A DNA stretch of 64,000 nt, from positions 3,844,001-3,908,000 of the forward strand of contig NC_016473.1 in the NCBI RefSeq assembly GCF_000226095.1. Direction: 5' to 3'. The translations under genes and the position numbers were made by a program. The notes below the pieces were generated by a model, which had not been told where the DNA came from, ran no database searches, and saw only the letters and a list, made by a program, of their open reading frames with translations. This DNA comes from Thermothelomyces thermophilus ATCC 42464 (lineage: Eukaryota > Ascomycota > Sordariomycetes > Sordariales > Chaetomiaceae). This document shows positions 43,590-55,841 of this stretch, in pieces (the stretch's first letter is position 1; every line of letters starts with the position of its first letter).

Positions 43590-46500
43590 CAACCAAGAAG
43601 GCGTTGTGTAACTTTTGGCGCGTGATATAGCACCTGCAGATGGCAACGGCAGCACGAGAAGAGCGGTGTGGGCGTGCAGCGTAATGGCGGTTTCTGTTGC
43701 ATGAACCTCGTCCATCGTGGGATTTACTCCCGTGTCGCCTGCTACTAGGAGGGAGGGGAGCCACTTCTTACGAGGCCGAGAGCCGACTTGGCCGTCTTGT
43801 AACGGATGCCATCGCGAGCTGAAGATAATGTTGGGCAAATCGTGACCGCTATCTGCGATCCTGGCCCTCCGAGGGCGTACTCTGTGGTCACATCGGGCAG
43901 CTAGTGATCATTGGCGGATAGTCTCGCATTCCACCTCTGTTTTCCTCCCCGGCATGACGCCGGCCTGGGTTGTCACGGGAGTCACTTGGATCTGACTCGG
44001 TTTCCTCGCCGCCGCACAAAAACCAACCTTTATCCGTCCCTCGGATCCTTGCAACTGGATTTTGCAGGCGCAGTGCGTCAGGATGCGGGGGCGTCTTCAC
44101 CAGGGCGATCTGGGGCTAGCTGAACCACCACGAACTCGACGTGACTGTAGAACGGACTCGGCAGCACGGAGAAGCAGGGGGCTGCAATGGAAGCTCGCAG
44201 GCGGATTCGGTGGTTCGAGCTGACAGCGGCCTAGCCAAAATCATCCACGGGATCAGTCTGCATCGCTTCGATACGACCGACCGACGGCGTATGTATGATA
44301 TGCAGCTGTTCCCACGGGCCGCAGATCGACAGCGATGAACACTTGCTTGCTGTGGACGACCCGTCCAATTAGCCACGCGATTGACTTCGCGCAGGACACG
44401 GTTTGTCGTCAACAGAACCGTGTCAGGGCGTTCCCGCGGGGAAAGCGTTCATCGCCGACTCCTCCGTACTCGGCTTAACACCATGTAGGAGGGTATAGAT
44501 GGAGAATCATTGGTCCCCGAAGCTCTAGTCGAGATAGGCAAGACCAATGGGATGAACAGAGCGAGAACCAAGACCAAAACAAGCAGCTCCGCGTCATGAC
44601 GGCTCGTCTCATCTTTGACACGTTGGAATATGTACGCGTGTAGTGTGTTGTAAGCGACCCCGAGACGCTTGATCAAGGCTCGTCGTCACTCCGCAATAGC
44701 CCCGCATGAGGTGATCGGCGGCCGGTGGTCCGGGTCGCTGGGGAAACGAAGGGCAGGACGGTTCAGACTCGCATACATTCGTGCAGCACACACTTGGTAC
44801 AGAGTCTCACCCGGGCCCTTAGTGTTGTAGCGGGTGCAGTGGACAATTGCCCGGCCCTACAACACCGTTTGGCCCCACCATGAAGGATCGCATGGCGTTG
44901 AAGTTTATGGGAGTTTGAAATGCAGCAAATTGGGAACGGCGAACGGCTTCATGAAGTGCAGCATGACAGCCCGTGCACATGTTGAGGAACCATGACTCCG
45001 ATGTGCGGGACTCTGGAGTCCCGTACTTCTGACTCCTTCGGGCTGCGGCCCCATGGGAGCGGGCTCTCCTGCATAGGTCTACGCTCCAAGCCCGATGGCT
45101 CCAATGGCGGCTGCGGGCTTTCCAGGCAAGGACGGAAATGGGTGTGCTGGGCCTGCGCGGAATGCCAGCCATTTGGCCTCGGTAGTGTACGGATCGTTTA
45201 TTTAACGGACCCGACGTCTCCTTGCATTCGCAAGGCATCAAGCGCCCGCCGTCTAATGGAGCGCGGCTTAACTTGGGGCCCCCATCCCTTCTTGCCTCTT
45301 CTCGATGTTTCAGCGTGATTCCAATTCCGCCCTTCCCATGTCAGCAGAAACAGAACACCGACGAGAAACCGGGGAAAATCACGCGCAGCTTGAGTCAACC
45401 CCTCAAGAAGTCGCTTGCAGTCTGCTTTGCTGAGGACAGATTTCCTCACGGATGTTGCGACGGCGGATTGGTACCCAAGAGGCAATGTCGGGCATTAAGG
45501 CCGCCGAAGCAGGAGGCGAACGAACCGGGTCGGGCGGGAGGGCAGCGGTTCCAATGGTCCTCCTTTTATTGGAGAGATAGACCGGCTCCGACTTCGTCGT
45601 GCTTGTGGCCCGCCTATTTCGCCTGCCGTTGCACGCTTTCGCGGCCGTCCTCATCGAGGCTACTGGTTCCACCGCGATACCCACAGTGATTGAGGCCTTA
45701 CGCAGGGCCTGAACCACACAGCTGTTCCCAAGTCACCGTGCGCCGCCTCGTCTAGCGAGCGACCTGTTCACGCGCCGTCCAAGAACAGCGAAAAACGTCA
45801 ATGTCTTATAGATTGCGTACTCTCGTAATTGTACTCCGCAGTAACTGCTGGTTTCGAGTAATCACAGTATCAAATGGCGCCTGTACTGTCCTACATACAC
45901 ATACTCGGGCACAAATTCCTTGGTACTGTGACAGGATGTACGGTACAAACTCCGGTCCGCCAGTCACGCTGGCCGACAACGTACAGACATCACGTTTGTG
46001 CGGAACCCGCTGTTCGTCCGCCCTGTCTGTTCTGTTTCCCTGCCTCCTAATAGTGTGTGCACAAATGGCCAGCGGATTATGGGATGCGGATGGTCTTTCG
46101 ATCGGCGCAGGGTTGCAAGGATTGATGCTGAGCTAAATATGAAGGTTTCCGTTTCGACCTTGCACAATGGGGCCAACGGGGCAAGATCCTAGCCGGGCAA
46201 GCCAGAAGAGCGCCAGCCGGCAGCACCAGCAGCAGGCCTTTGTGTGGAGGGAAACTGCAGGTGCGTGTTTGCCAGCGCGAGTCCAAGGCCGAGACCGCAA
46301 AAATGTAGTGCACGCATGCAACGGGAAGGAGTGCTGCTATAACTACAAGCTCGTTGCCCGTTGCCCGGCCGGATCCCGTCCATACCCCCGGATGTTTGCT
46401 ATTGTTTCGTCATCAACACCGCTCGCGGGAGGTGCGACGTTTTCTCTGTTTCTCTTTTGTCTCCCAGCAAGGTGTCCGGGCCCGCCCCTCTCCGGCTTGC

Positions 46501-47103
46501 TCTGACTGGGGGGGGGGGGGGTGGTGGTGGTGGTGTGCTAGGCTGTTGTCCCGTCTCGGCATGCTGAGCTTGTCAGCGCGCGCTTTCCTCTCATTCCCCA
46601 GACGAATCGAGCAGCGAACCCCTGCTAGTTAATCCCGTCCCTCCACTCATGTCGGCCTGCAACCACCCCCCCCCCCCCTCCCCCGGGCAGTGAAATAAAA
46701 CCAGTCAGCACTCCACCGTCCCATGCTCCTCCACCTTTTTTCGTCTCATGGAGCCTGACAGTTCATCCCAACATTTTTCCGCCCGAGTGTAGTTTGCTGC
46801 CGCCGACCTTCGCAGCTAACTTGTGCCGGTTCTTTCCTGTCGCTGACTACGACAGTAGTACCGGCCATCTGAACCATCTTCTTTTTCTTTATTCGGTTTA
46901 AAAAAGCGCGTTGTCTCCGCTGCGATACCCTGGAGAGCGACACTTACCGGTGGACCAACGTAACCGCTTCGACAGCAGCCGTGCCGCCGTGCCGCTGGTC
47001 GTCTCCCGCCCGAGGCATTGCTGCCTCTCCCGACCACGGCATCCCACCCCGACACTGAACTACAACAAAGCTACTTCATCTGCGGTTGTGGGCTCGGATC
47101 GCC
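43590..47103. other. intergenic, 3.5 kb, no gene seen
   Basis: 3' flank of the EEP gene and promoter of the 601-aa gene. No frame resembles a known protein. CGTACTCTGTGGTCAC at 43876-43891 is a 16-nt exact match to 37122-37137. A run of G followed by GTG repeats lies at 46508-46535 and C runs near 46667-46684. Confidence 0.4.
46508..46535. repeat. G run and GTG microsatellite
   Basis: Fourteen G are followed by several GTG/TGG units. Simple sequence in the promoter-side intergenic region of the next gene. Confidence 0.9.
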
Positions 47104-48909
47104 ATGCCTGGCGGACCACGGACACTAGTTGCGTCTGTCGCCGACGTCGACGACTCGGGGAACGAAATTGAGGGCACCGGCCGGTACGCATCGTCGGTTG
47201 CCCCAAGCAGCCCCGCAAAAGAACAACCCAACACCGGCCGGGCGAGAAGGGAAAAGGCCAGGAGAGCTTCGTCGCCGATCACTGCTAGCGCTGTTACCGA
47301 TTCTGACTCGACACTGCAACCGAGAGGGGACTCGGCCAAGAAGCCGAGCAAGGACCGTGAGAAGTCGGCTTCCAGCAAAAAGGCGCTCATGGCCGCCTCG
47401 CGCCCGGCGGGTAAACATGGGAAGACATCAAGGAGAGCGAGCGAGGCTGCCTACTACGGCGTCGACCCTTCTCTCAGTCCGGCAGTTTCACGACCAGCGC
47501 CCCAGAGCAGGCCGTCGAGCTTTTACGGCCCGTCCAGGCCACCACCATCGAACGCCCGGTTCTATGCCAGCCAAACACCAGGCCCTTCCTTGCCAGCCCC
47601 GTTCCCGCCCCCTTCATGGATGGGCCCGGGGCCGCCGCCCCCTCCTGGGCCTGGACCCGTGCCATCCCACTTTGGACCGCCGCCCTCCTCGGCTCCTCTG
47701 GTGATGCATCACCCGCCCCCTCAAACAGGTCCCGACTTATTCGCTCGCCCGCTGGAACTCCGCTTTGGGACTTCTCGGCCGCAGTCCGCCATGAGCTTTC
47801 GGCAGCCCCCCGCCCTCGAGTATGATGATGATTACGAGGACCCAGTGGAGAGGTCCCTGACAAGGCGCCCTTCGACGACTCGGAGAGCCTCCAAACACGA
47901 AGATGACCGGAAAGCGATGCCGCCGCCTCGCAGGCCTGCCTCTGCGCGCCCGACCGCTCTCGCTTTCCGCCCCCCACCAGCCACGCCGGCTAGACGGAGG
48001 ACGGGCTATGATGACCCGGAGACGGATGTCGAAGATCCTCTCTTCAACGATATCTCGCCTCCGGGACCGGGGAGCTATGATCACACAAGGCATTTCCCAC
48101 CGCAGAGGGGTTTTGGTGCCGATTTCGGATATGATGTGCCCGATTACCAGACCGAGGTAGCCGGAAGACGACGACGTAATACGTATTACGGCGGCCATTC
48201 AGGCTCTTCCGGGAGCCTCTACGAGGACAAGATCCGGCTCGCTACCCAGTATCAGGATGCGGTTGGCGGCGGGGCTCAGGTACCGTTGACGGCCGAAACC
48301 CTCCGGAAGGCAGGCAGAAGTGGCACCAGCAGCAGGTCCACCAGGAGCTCGGGGAGCCACGACGAGAGCGAGTACAGACAGTCGGCTACAACCCGGACCA
48401 CGAGGTCAACGGCAGCCAACGATGAGGACGTCACGATCAAGGTGAAGGGGAGCACGGTGCTCAAGTTCGGCAACACGGAGATGCAGTGCCAGGACGGGGC
48501 AGAGATCAACATCACATCGAGAAGTGGCAACGCGGAGATCCGCGCAACCGGCAGCGACAGGTCGACTTACACTGACCGGGAGGACGACCGCCGGACCAGG
48601 GTCGACATTCCCAAGTCACGGGCGCGCGCGACCTCGAGGGCTAAATCTCGGCCCAGGTCCTTCTCGCACAACCCGTCCAAGTACGACCTCGGTCCAAAGT
48701 ACGATATTGGCCCACCCCGCGGCTATGAGTATGGGTCCAGATACGACGATTTTGACGCCGACTACGACGGCTACACGACGTATACCCCGCCGCTGCCGCC
48801 GCCGCCCCCTCCGTCCTATCCCGAAATCCTTCCTCCGTCCTATCCCGAATTCCCTTCGTCGTACTCGTCGCGGCACGGCGATGCATACTACGGCGGGCCA
48901 CCATATTGA
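47104..48909 (+). CDS. 601-aa Pro/Arg/Ser-rich unknown protein
   Basis: Intronless. The ATG at 47104 starts MPGGPRTLVASVADVDDSGN; six codons upstream the frame is open but has no ATG. The first third has basic Ser-rich clusters, then a proline-rich block (PPPPPGPGPVPSHFGPPPSS) at about 175-200. A central basic/acidic region contains PVERSLTRRPSTTRR and TDVEDPLFNDISPPGPGSYD. At about 445-475 sits the only well-ordered segment, DVTIKVKGSTVLKFGNTEMQ followed by CQDGAEINITSR, which alternates beta strands. A tyrosine/aspartate-rich tail with repeated KYDLGPKYDIGPP and two SYPE repeats ends in GDAYYGGPPY. I do not recognise a named family. The beta-strand island is the part most likely to be conserved across fungi and the place to define a domain. 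Confidence 0.78.
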   Translation: MPGGPRTLVASVADVDDSGNEIEGTGRYASSVAPSSPAKEQPNTGRARREKARRASSPITASAVTDSDSTLQPRGDSAKKPSKDREKSASSKKALMAASRPAGKHGKTSRRASEAAYYGVDPSLSPAVSRPAPQSRPSSFYGPSRPPPSNARFYASQTPGPSLPAPFPPPSWMGPGPPPPPGPGPVPSHFGPPPSSAPLVMHHPPPQTGPDLFARPLELRFGTSRPQSAMSFRQPPALEYDDDYEDPVERSLTRRPSTTRRASKHEDDRKAMPPPRRPASARPTALAFRPPPATPARRRTGYDDPETDVEDPLFNDISPPGPGSYDHTRHFPPQRGFGADFGYDVPDYQTEVAGRRRRNTYYGGHSGSSGSLYEDKIRLATQYQDAVGGGAQVPLTAETLRKAGRSGTSSRSTRSSGSHDESEYRQSATTRTTRSTAANDEDVTIKVKGSTVLKFGNTEMQCQDGAEINITSRSGNAEIRATGSDRSTYTDREDDRRTRVDIPKSRARATSRAKSRPRSFSHNPSKYDLGPKYDIGPPRGYEYGSRYDDFDADYDGYTTYTPPLPPPPPPSYPEILPPSYPEFPSSYSSRHGDAYYGGPPY

Positions 48910-51882
48910 CGGGCAGGAGTAGGAGGCAAATGACGGTGAAGGCGGGGCGGATTATTTTGGGCCACCCAACCCCCCCCCCTCCCCCCCCCTTCTTTCCCCC
49001 TTTCCCCCCCTTTTTCCGGCTGGCGAGACATTGAATGTGACGACGTTGATGAACATCTGATGATGGCATAGGGTCAGAGGACCCGCCAACGACTCGAAAT
49101 GTCAAAAGGATGATGATAATGACGCTATAATGTTACTTTTTTGTGCATGATCGTTGAGCATCTCTATTTCTCGTGCCAGTTTTCGGCGGTATATGATCTA
49201 ATCTAGCGAGCGTTGGCTTATCTGCTTTGTTTTCCGAGGCTCGCCTGGAGGGCGGCACACTTCTTTTCTGGATTACATCTCTTCTTTTTCTTTTTTCTTT
49301 TCATTTCCATATCAGAACTTTCCGTTTCTTTTACCATTACATTTTACTTATATTTCTTTCGTGAACGCGGACGGCATGGCTCTTTTTCCTTCTTTTCTTT
49401 CTTTGTACCCTGCTACGGTGCTTAAAAGAAGAAGGGCGGCCGCTCTTACTTTCGGGTCTCGAAACTAGAGATTGTTGAGGCGTAAAGCGGCTATCTTTAT
49501 ACCGCTACACCTGGTACGGCATGGGATAAAGCATCGAAGCCTTTTATCGAAATGTCCCTGGACGTTTCATCCTTTCTTCGCTTTGCTTCAATCCAACTAT
49601 CGGATGAGTCGGTGTATAGGCACTTTCGGCGGCTAATTCTGGGGATTCTGTTTGTTTCTTGAATCTATCTATCCCATCTGAGATAAGAGATTGAAGTTCA
49701 CCCCTCCATAAGGAACGTTTCTTGCATTTACACCAGAGACTTGGCAGTTGGTTGCCGTGCTCCGGCAACCATGTTTCACCCCATTTATCTGTTGTTGAAG
49801 TAGCACTGTTTCGGCAATGCATGGCCCACGACAACATGGTGGGGAAAGCTGGGAAAAGGGTACCTTAAGCAACATCCCTGGGAGTTGTCGATGGCAAGAC
49901 GTCCAAACCTTCGGCACTAATGTCGACCTCTTGCCGCTGCACAGTCTCTCGATTACAAAATGCAGAATCAACTGCATGATATGTCACGCTCTCTCCGTTG
50001 CTTCGGCCAAGCTGCCTCATTAGTGGACAGCGGGCGGTTCGTGGCACAGACATGAGACGCTTTCCCACGGCTCACTGTTGGAAGATGAACCGGGCATGGA
50101 GGTTAGGCTCCGGATTCCACTCCAGGGGGCATGCAGGTCTGCATATGGAGTACTTGTACGGAATACATAACGTACATACATGGTAGATGGGATGTGTGCG
50201 AAGCAGTGCTGGACACAGATGGCCTGCGGAATCGCGAAGCGATGGGATGCTAGATCATCGCAGTGGAGACTTGAACATGTATGTGGCGTGACGAGAGACG
50301 CGCCTCGGTGCTGCGGCGCCCGTTGCGGTATCTTTTTTGCGGTGCACTTCTGGTGATGTTGCGGTGAGGGAGATGGTCCTGGCCAGAAAGTGAGGCTCCC
50401 TACCCTCCCCTCCTCTTCCGATCAACCACGTGTAACTACTACCTACCTACAGGACCTGATGTAGGTCAGGTACTCCATACAGTGCGCACCTTGTGTCCGA
50501 ATCACAATGCGAGAACAGGTACATACGAGGACTGGCAGTCACCATTAACCCAAGCGAAGCCTGCCGGCGTGGGGACCGCGCCGCCAACGGGTGAGGCTGG
50601 TGATTCAGCTGTCCGGCTGGGATCTGCTTGGTGGATGAAGTGGGCTGAACTCTGCAATTGCTTGCTCGCACCGAGGCGCCTCTCGGTTCAATGGGGCGTC
50701 ATGCTCGCATGATATCCTGGAGATGTTTCCGTAGTCTACCGAAGCCCAAAACGGTCAAGCGCTCGGGCTCCCCCACTGTAGGACCTGAGGCGGGATTCCA
50801 TGCGCTGAGCGCTGCTTGTGGGAGAGGAGGAGCCGGATCGTGGGCGCTTGCGCAGTATTTGCTTCGTTCCGTTGAAAACCCATATTGTCACCAAAAAGGT
50901 TGTCGAAGTGACAATGCGGCATGGTTGTCAAGGTAACCGGGGTCATCTTTTTGGGTGAGCAATTAATTTGCGACACGCCGTACCCGGCACCAGCAACTTT
51001 GGAGCATCTAGACCTACCAGAGGTTGTTGTTGTCCAATGCGACAGGAATCAGCTGGACCTCTCAATAACTAACTACAAGTGTTGTATGTACGGGTCCGTT
51101 ATCCTGTTTAATCTGCAAGTTGAAGCGAGGCGGCCAGCAACTAGTTAAGCTGCCTGGATCGGTCCCTTCAGCCAATCCAGTGCAGAGGCCAGCCCCGGAC
51201 AAGGCTTGATTGTGGGGACCTGCGCCCGTTGCCTGTTGACCACAGTAGGCTCGCTTACGATGGGTTCTCTGGTTTGATTGGATGCATCAGGTTACTCGGC
51301 GGTTGCTGGGCAGCCCAGAGCCTCTGTTTACATACGTCATGTTTCACCAGGCAAAGATGAGGAGGAGGAGGAAGAGGAGGGAAGCGGGCCGCGGCAAGGT
51401 TGGATGAAAATCGGAAACAATCTGTCTTCGAGCACGAAATACGGAGAGCTCGTTGCACGCTAAGGCTTTTTCCGGGGTGTCAGCCCAGCCTTCCCAGCAG
51501 CGAGAACCCCCCCCCGCCGGCCGGGAGAAAGGATTCAAGCGCTTAACCCCCGCGCCTCCCAGCCTCCCGGTTTCTGGGTTAACCGGGTCGACCTCAACAC
51601 AGCACCTGCCGCAGCTAACAATTTTCTCCATCCACCAAGCCCACCTATCGAGCCCACCATCGGGGACAGGCAGCCAGCGTTCACTTGACAATCAAATCGG
51701 TAGTATGACTTCATTTCGGTTCCTGACGGCTTGACGATTGCATCGAGAACACCTTTTCGATTTTTTTTTTTTTTTTGCTTGGCTGGTTAACCAGCTGAGC
51801 CAGCCCAAAGGGTGAGGCTGCTGCACAATTTCTGTTTGTCTCGTCGCGCGGTTTCAACTCTCCCTCGTCTACTTCGCTCCCC
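48910..51882. other. intergenic, 3.0 kb, no gene seen
   Basis: A C-rich tract (about 48967-49018) lies directly after the stop of the 601-aa gene, probably in its 3' UTR. Pyrimidine-rich simple sequence occurs at 49270-49410. GTAC/TACC-rich short tracts occur near 50150-50180 and 50435-50480. A T run lies at about 51762-51777, about 105 nt before the next ATG. No coding frame recognised. Confidence 0.4.
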
Positions 51883-53286
51883 ATGGCGCCTACCATCCTC
51901 AACAATCTTCTCGGCCGGTCCGATGTCGCGTCGCTGGGCCCGCTGGCTGCGCGCTCTGTCCTGCTTGGCCGAGATGCATCTGAAGAGCAACATGACCCGG
52001 AATCGGGCATACTGCACCCGCAAGAGATCAACAACAATGCCGTCTTTGCCGTCTTTGGTCTCCTAGGAGCCGCCTTTGTCATAGGCGGCATCTGGTTCTT
52101 CTTTTGGGCAAAGAACGGCGGCTTCTACTTCAAGAAAGGCGATTGGGAAGACTACAAGTCCACGGTCCTCCGGCGCAAGGTCGGTCCCAACGGCACCATC
52201 TACTCGGACGCAACCCCCAGCACGGTTCTCGGCGGCGGCAGCGTGTACAAGGACGTGGACGACGGCACGACCAACGCCGGGGAGGACCTGACCACGGTGG
52301 TGAGCGCGACCACGGGCATCACGGGCATCACCGGCGGGGTCTCGGACATTTCCGGCCGCGAGAAGCGCCGCAAGAAGCGGGAACAGAAGGAGCGTGAAAA
52401 GGAGCGCCGCCGGGAGGAGAAGGCGCGCGAGAAGGAGGAGCGCCGGAAGAGCCGCCGCAGGGTCAACGCCGACGGCATCATCATCGACGAGGAGGCCGAG
52501 AAGGAAGCCCAGGAGCAGCTGCGCAGCTACCGCCACGAGAAGCCGGCCCGCGTGGGAGGCATCAACCGCGAGGCGGACGGCTCGACCTGGGACGGCTCGA
52601 CGAACCCCAGCTGGTCGACCATGAGCCCCAGCCACGCCGACGGCACCGACACGGGCAGCACCGTCACGTCCGAGCTCATGAGCAACCGCGAGCGCACGCC
52701 CACCACGACCCCGACTAAGAAGGACGCCAACGAGCGCGCTGGCCGCATCCGCAAGGTCTACTCCACGGCCGACAAGACCGCAATGCGCGAGAATGAGCGC
52801 CTCCGGGCCGAAGCCCGCCGCCTGCAGGAGAAGGGCCGCGCGGCCACCTCCAAGCCCAAGCGCGACTTTAGCTTTATCCGTGGCGCGGAGGAGACCATGG
52901 CGCTGCGGCGCATCGACGAAGCGCCAGCCGAGAGCGTCGTCAGCGGGTCGTACCTCTTGGAGAGCAACGTCACCGCCGACGACAACAACAACAACAACAA
53001 CAACGAGAAGAAGGATGACAAGAACAACAACGATTACGCCGACCGCGAGAAGCGCGCCCGCTCCCGCTCCCGCCGCCGCAGCGCGCCGCGCGAGGTGCCG
53101 GGCAGCTGGGCCGAGAGCGAGGTCAGCTCGGCGCCGAGCGAGAGCGACGTCGGCACCAAGGTGTACACGCACCCGCACCACATCCCGACGGGCAGCGAGG
53201 TCTCGTCGCCGTCGTCGTACGCCGAGGAGAAGAGAAAGAAGAGAGGCGGCGCGGGCGCGAGGAGGAACAGGGACGGTTCCGCGTGA
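51883..53286 (+). CDS. single-pass membrane protein, charged cytosolic tail
   Basis: Intronless, 467 residues. A short N-terminal part (LLGRDASEEQHDPESGILHP) precedes one transmembrane helix at about residues 52-75 (NAVFAVFGLLGAAFVIGGIW then FFFWAK). A conserved-looking juxtamembrane segment, GGFYFKKGDWEDYKSTVLRR, comes next. It is followed by TIYSDATPSTVLGGGSVY, a very charged Arg/Glu/Lys helix (about 160-200) and SRRRVNADGIIIDEEAEKEA. The rest is low complexity with KPKRDFSFIRGAEETMALRR, a poly-Asn run from AAC repeats (about 52983-53003) and an Arg/Ser-rich stretch. I do not recognise a named family; similar one-helix proteins with this juxtamembrane block are common in filamentous ascomycetes. 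The charged helix suggests a cytosolic coiled coil. The ATG sits in a good CCATGG context. Confidence 0.83.
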   Translation: MAPTILNNLLGRSDVASLGPLAARSVLLGRDASEEQHDPESGILHPQEINNNAVFAVFGLLGAAFVIGGIWFFFWAKNGGFYFKKGDWEDYKSTVLRRKVGPNGTIYSDATPSTVLGGGSVYKDVDDGTTNAGEDLTTVVSATTGITGITGGVSDISGREKRRKKREQKEREKERRREEKAREKEERRKSRRRVNADGIIIDEEAEKEAQEQLRSYRHEKPARVGGINREADGSTWDGSTNPSWSTMSPSHADGTDTGSTVTSELMSNRERTPTTTPTKKDANERAGRIRKVYSTADKTAMRENERLRAEARRLQEKGRAATSKPKRDFSFIRGAEETMALRRIDEAPAESVVSGSYLLESNVTADDNNNNNNNEKKDDKNNNDYADREKRARSRSRRRSAPREVPGSWAESEVSSAPSESDVGTKVYTHPHHIPTGSEVSSPSSYAEEKRKKRGGAGARRNRDGSA

Positions 53287-55841
53287 AAAGGGGGGTGGGG
53301 TGACCGTGTCAAATGTTGGGGGGACTTGGTTCTTTTTTTTAACGCAGTTGGCATCCTATCACGATACAATGACCCGAGTCGATGCCGAAGGGAGATTCGT
53401 CGTTTGATGATGATGAACGATGAACGATGGTGGGGATGGCTATGAGGGGTATGATGATGGGTATGGCAAGGGGTGGGTTTGGGGGGGTGGGGGGGAAGGG
53501 AAAGAGTGTGGGAATGGAAATGGTCTTAACATATCAAAGCAGGGCGTTTATGACAACCATACCAATTTGTTTGGATGGGGGGACATCATGTCGAGCAAAG
53601 GAAACTTCAATGTATGTAGTACGATACGGAACAAGCATGCACGATGGGCGGACAAATTTCTTTTTTCCTTCTTTTTTGTCTTCCTTTCTCCAACTTAGAT
53701 ACAAATCTTATGTCGCACTGTATAAGTACTTCCCATCTTGCCGTGTTGTGGTATGCAAGGCCTTCGCATTCCAGTGATATATATATATCATCCGTTTACA
53801 TGTGCGGATCTGTTTGAGCCCTGGGGCAGTCGGGTGGCCGGACCGGCCGGTTTGGCCAAGACCTCCTCGTCCTCCTCCGTACCAAAGTAGCTAACTATCT
53901 CGGTAACCAGGTAGCTCTGGGACGGCCCGGCCAGGGAATGCGCGGAGGTTGCGGGAGTCTCGGGAGATCACCGGCTTCCGTCCGGCACAAGAAGGCGGCC
54001 ACGCGATCATTCCCTGTCAAAGCAATTTCGCATGTCTTGTGTTGCCTGGCAGCGCCTCCCGCAGCGAGACTTGGCAGGATATTTACCGTCGATGTACTAT
54101 GTATTGTACGAGTAACCCACCAGGCTGACTCCAATGCTCCCTTTTTATCCCGGGTTATTCCTTTTTATTGTATGTATTATACGTATTATGTTTTTTTTCT
54201 TTTTTTTTTTCCGTGTCTCGAGATGGGCCTCGTCGATCTCTTCACTTGTCGCTTGACCCTACACTGCACCTTCGGGTTAAATGCCATGTATAATGCTGCT
54301 CAGACAAGGGAAAGACTGGGGCGGCGATCGTGAACTTCGTGAAATTGGAGATGGTTTCAATGCCAGAACGAAATTGGAAGCGCCTCTTGCAACAAGATAC
54401 GAAACCTCGGGGTGTTTCCCGACCTGTTATCCGTAGTCAAGCCGTACTGATGGCCCTTCTGAAACACGTCACAGCCCCATTCGCAGGACGAGCTGGGGCC
54501 GCCCCGCTACATTCAGAAATGGGGCCTGGCGATGCCGTTTATGCATCCAGAACAAGCCCGGCACATGCTTTTTTTGTGCGTTGAAGTAAAGTGAACCCAA
54601 TCGGGCGCATGCACATGCCATGTGGTTGTTGACTAGGTGGGTTTCGAAAGGTTGAGCGACACCAAGGTAGGGTTTGGAACATTCTACAATCAGGAGGGAC
54701 TGAATGTCCGGGCGGCGTCAAACTTGTTCGATACCACCAACACCCCGATTCTTACCGAGTGCGGATAACTAAAGTAGTTCCGAGGGAATTCTGTCGGCCG
54801 TCTTGGTCCAGACCTAGGCCGCGCGCAGGCACAAAAAGACCACCAAAGAAAACCCATGTGGTCCTCTGACCGACCTAGATAGGCGTCATCTGCCGCAAGG
54901 TGCATGGGTCCTTCTGCCAAGCAGTTTACCCCCCCGCCACCTGATAACACTCTATCGTACCATCGCTGTCGCTCTCCCAGACAGCTGATAGGCCGCCAAC
55001 AGCACTCCATCGCTTGCGGCCAAGCCCAGCACAACACAGCGCCAGAACGACTCGGTCTGTGGCCAACACCGGCCCCGGGCGACCTGACATCAGGCAATCC
55101 CCACCTCGCCCATCTCCAGCGCCGCCATCCAACACCGGCTCTCCGTCTCTCGGTCACTCCGTGCTCCTCTGATATTCCCTTACTCCGGCGCATTGCACTC
55201 TAACCACACATCAGCCTCTCGTTTCTTTCCTTTCCCATTATTTTTTTTTCATTTTCGTTTCTCATTCTGTTCAGGATCGTTTATACTTAGGTACGCATTT
55301 CGAACGAGCGGGCAGTGCCTTCCGCTCATCGTTATCGTCTGCTTGCTTTCGTCATCTAACCTCTTGGCTGCGTCGCTCCCCGCCAGCGTGATCAAGCCCT
55401 CGGCCCTGATTGCCCGCCCTCCTATTATCTCCCGTCTCCGGCACCCGGGACCTGCAGCGTTTCACCAACAAGCAACGAGAGAGACACACACCACACACAC
55501 ACACGATCCTCCTGTCCTGCGACCGCATAGTTCCGCCCGCGCATAACAGCCTGTATACATTTCAATCCTCGAGAAGTCGGGAACCCACGCCCTCCGCACC
55601 GACGGGCTTCTGATTGTTTGTCGGATCACGGATCGTCCACGCCGGAGCATCGCCCGGAGTTTGCCACACCCGTTCGAGCGCTGAAAGAGGGAGGGAAGAT
55701 TGCTGCGATTTAGGTCAACCTGGCGATCGTGGAAACGTCCGCTGCCTGGCGGCAGCCACACTCTGATCAGGCGCCGCTCAAGACCCGATATCGAAGAAGC
55801 GACAAATTCGTTAGGCATAGGCGTCCCGATCCTCCACCACC
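53287..55841. other. intergenic, 2.6 kb, long leader of SSH4
   Basis: No gene recognised. The last 600 bases are pyrimidine-rich and probably hold the promoter and a long 5' leader of the SPRY gene. A short CA/ACAC tract lies at about 55485-55504. TA-rich stretches occur at 53775-53790 and 54165-54200. Confidence 0.4.

Noticed and set aside
45198-45717. Several 90-150 codon frames on both strands
   Set aside because: Mutually overlapping shadows in GC-rich intergenic DNA with no recognisable domain.
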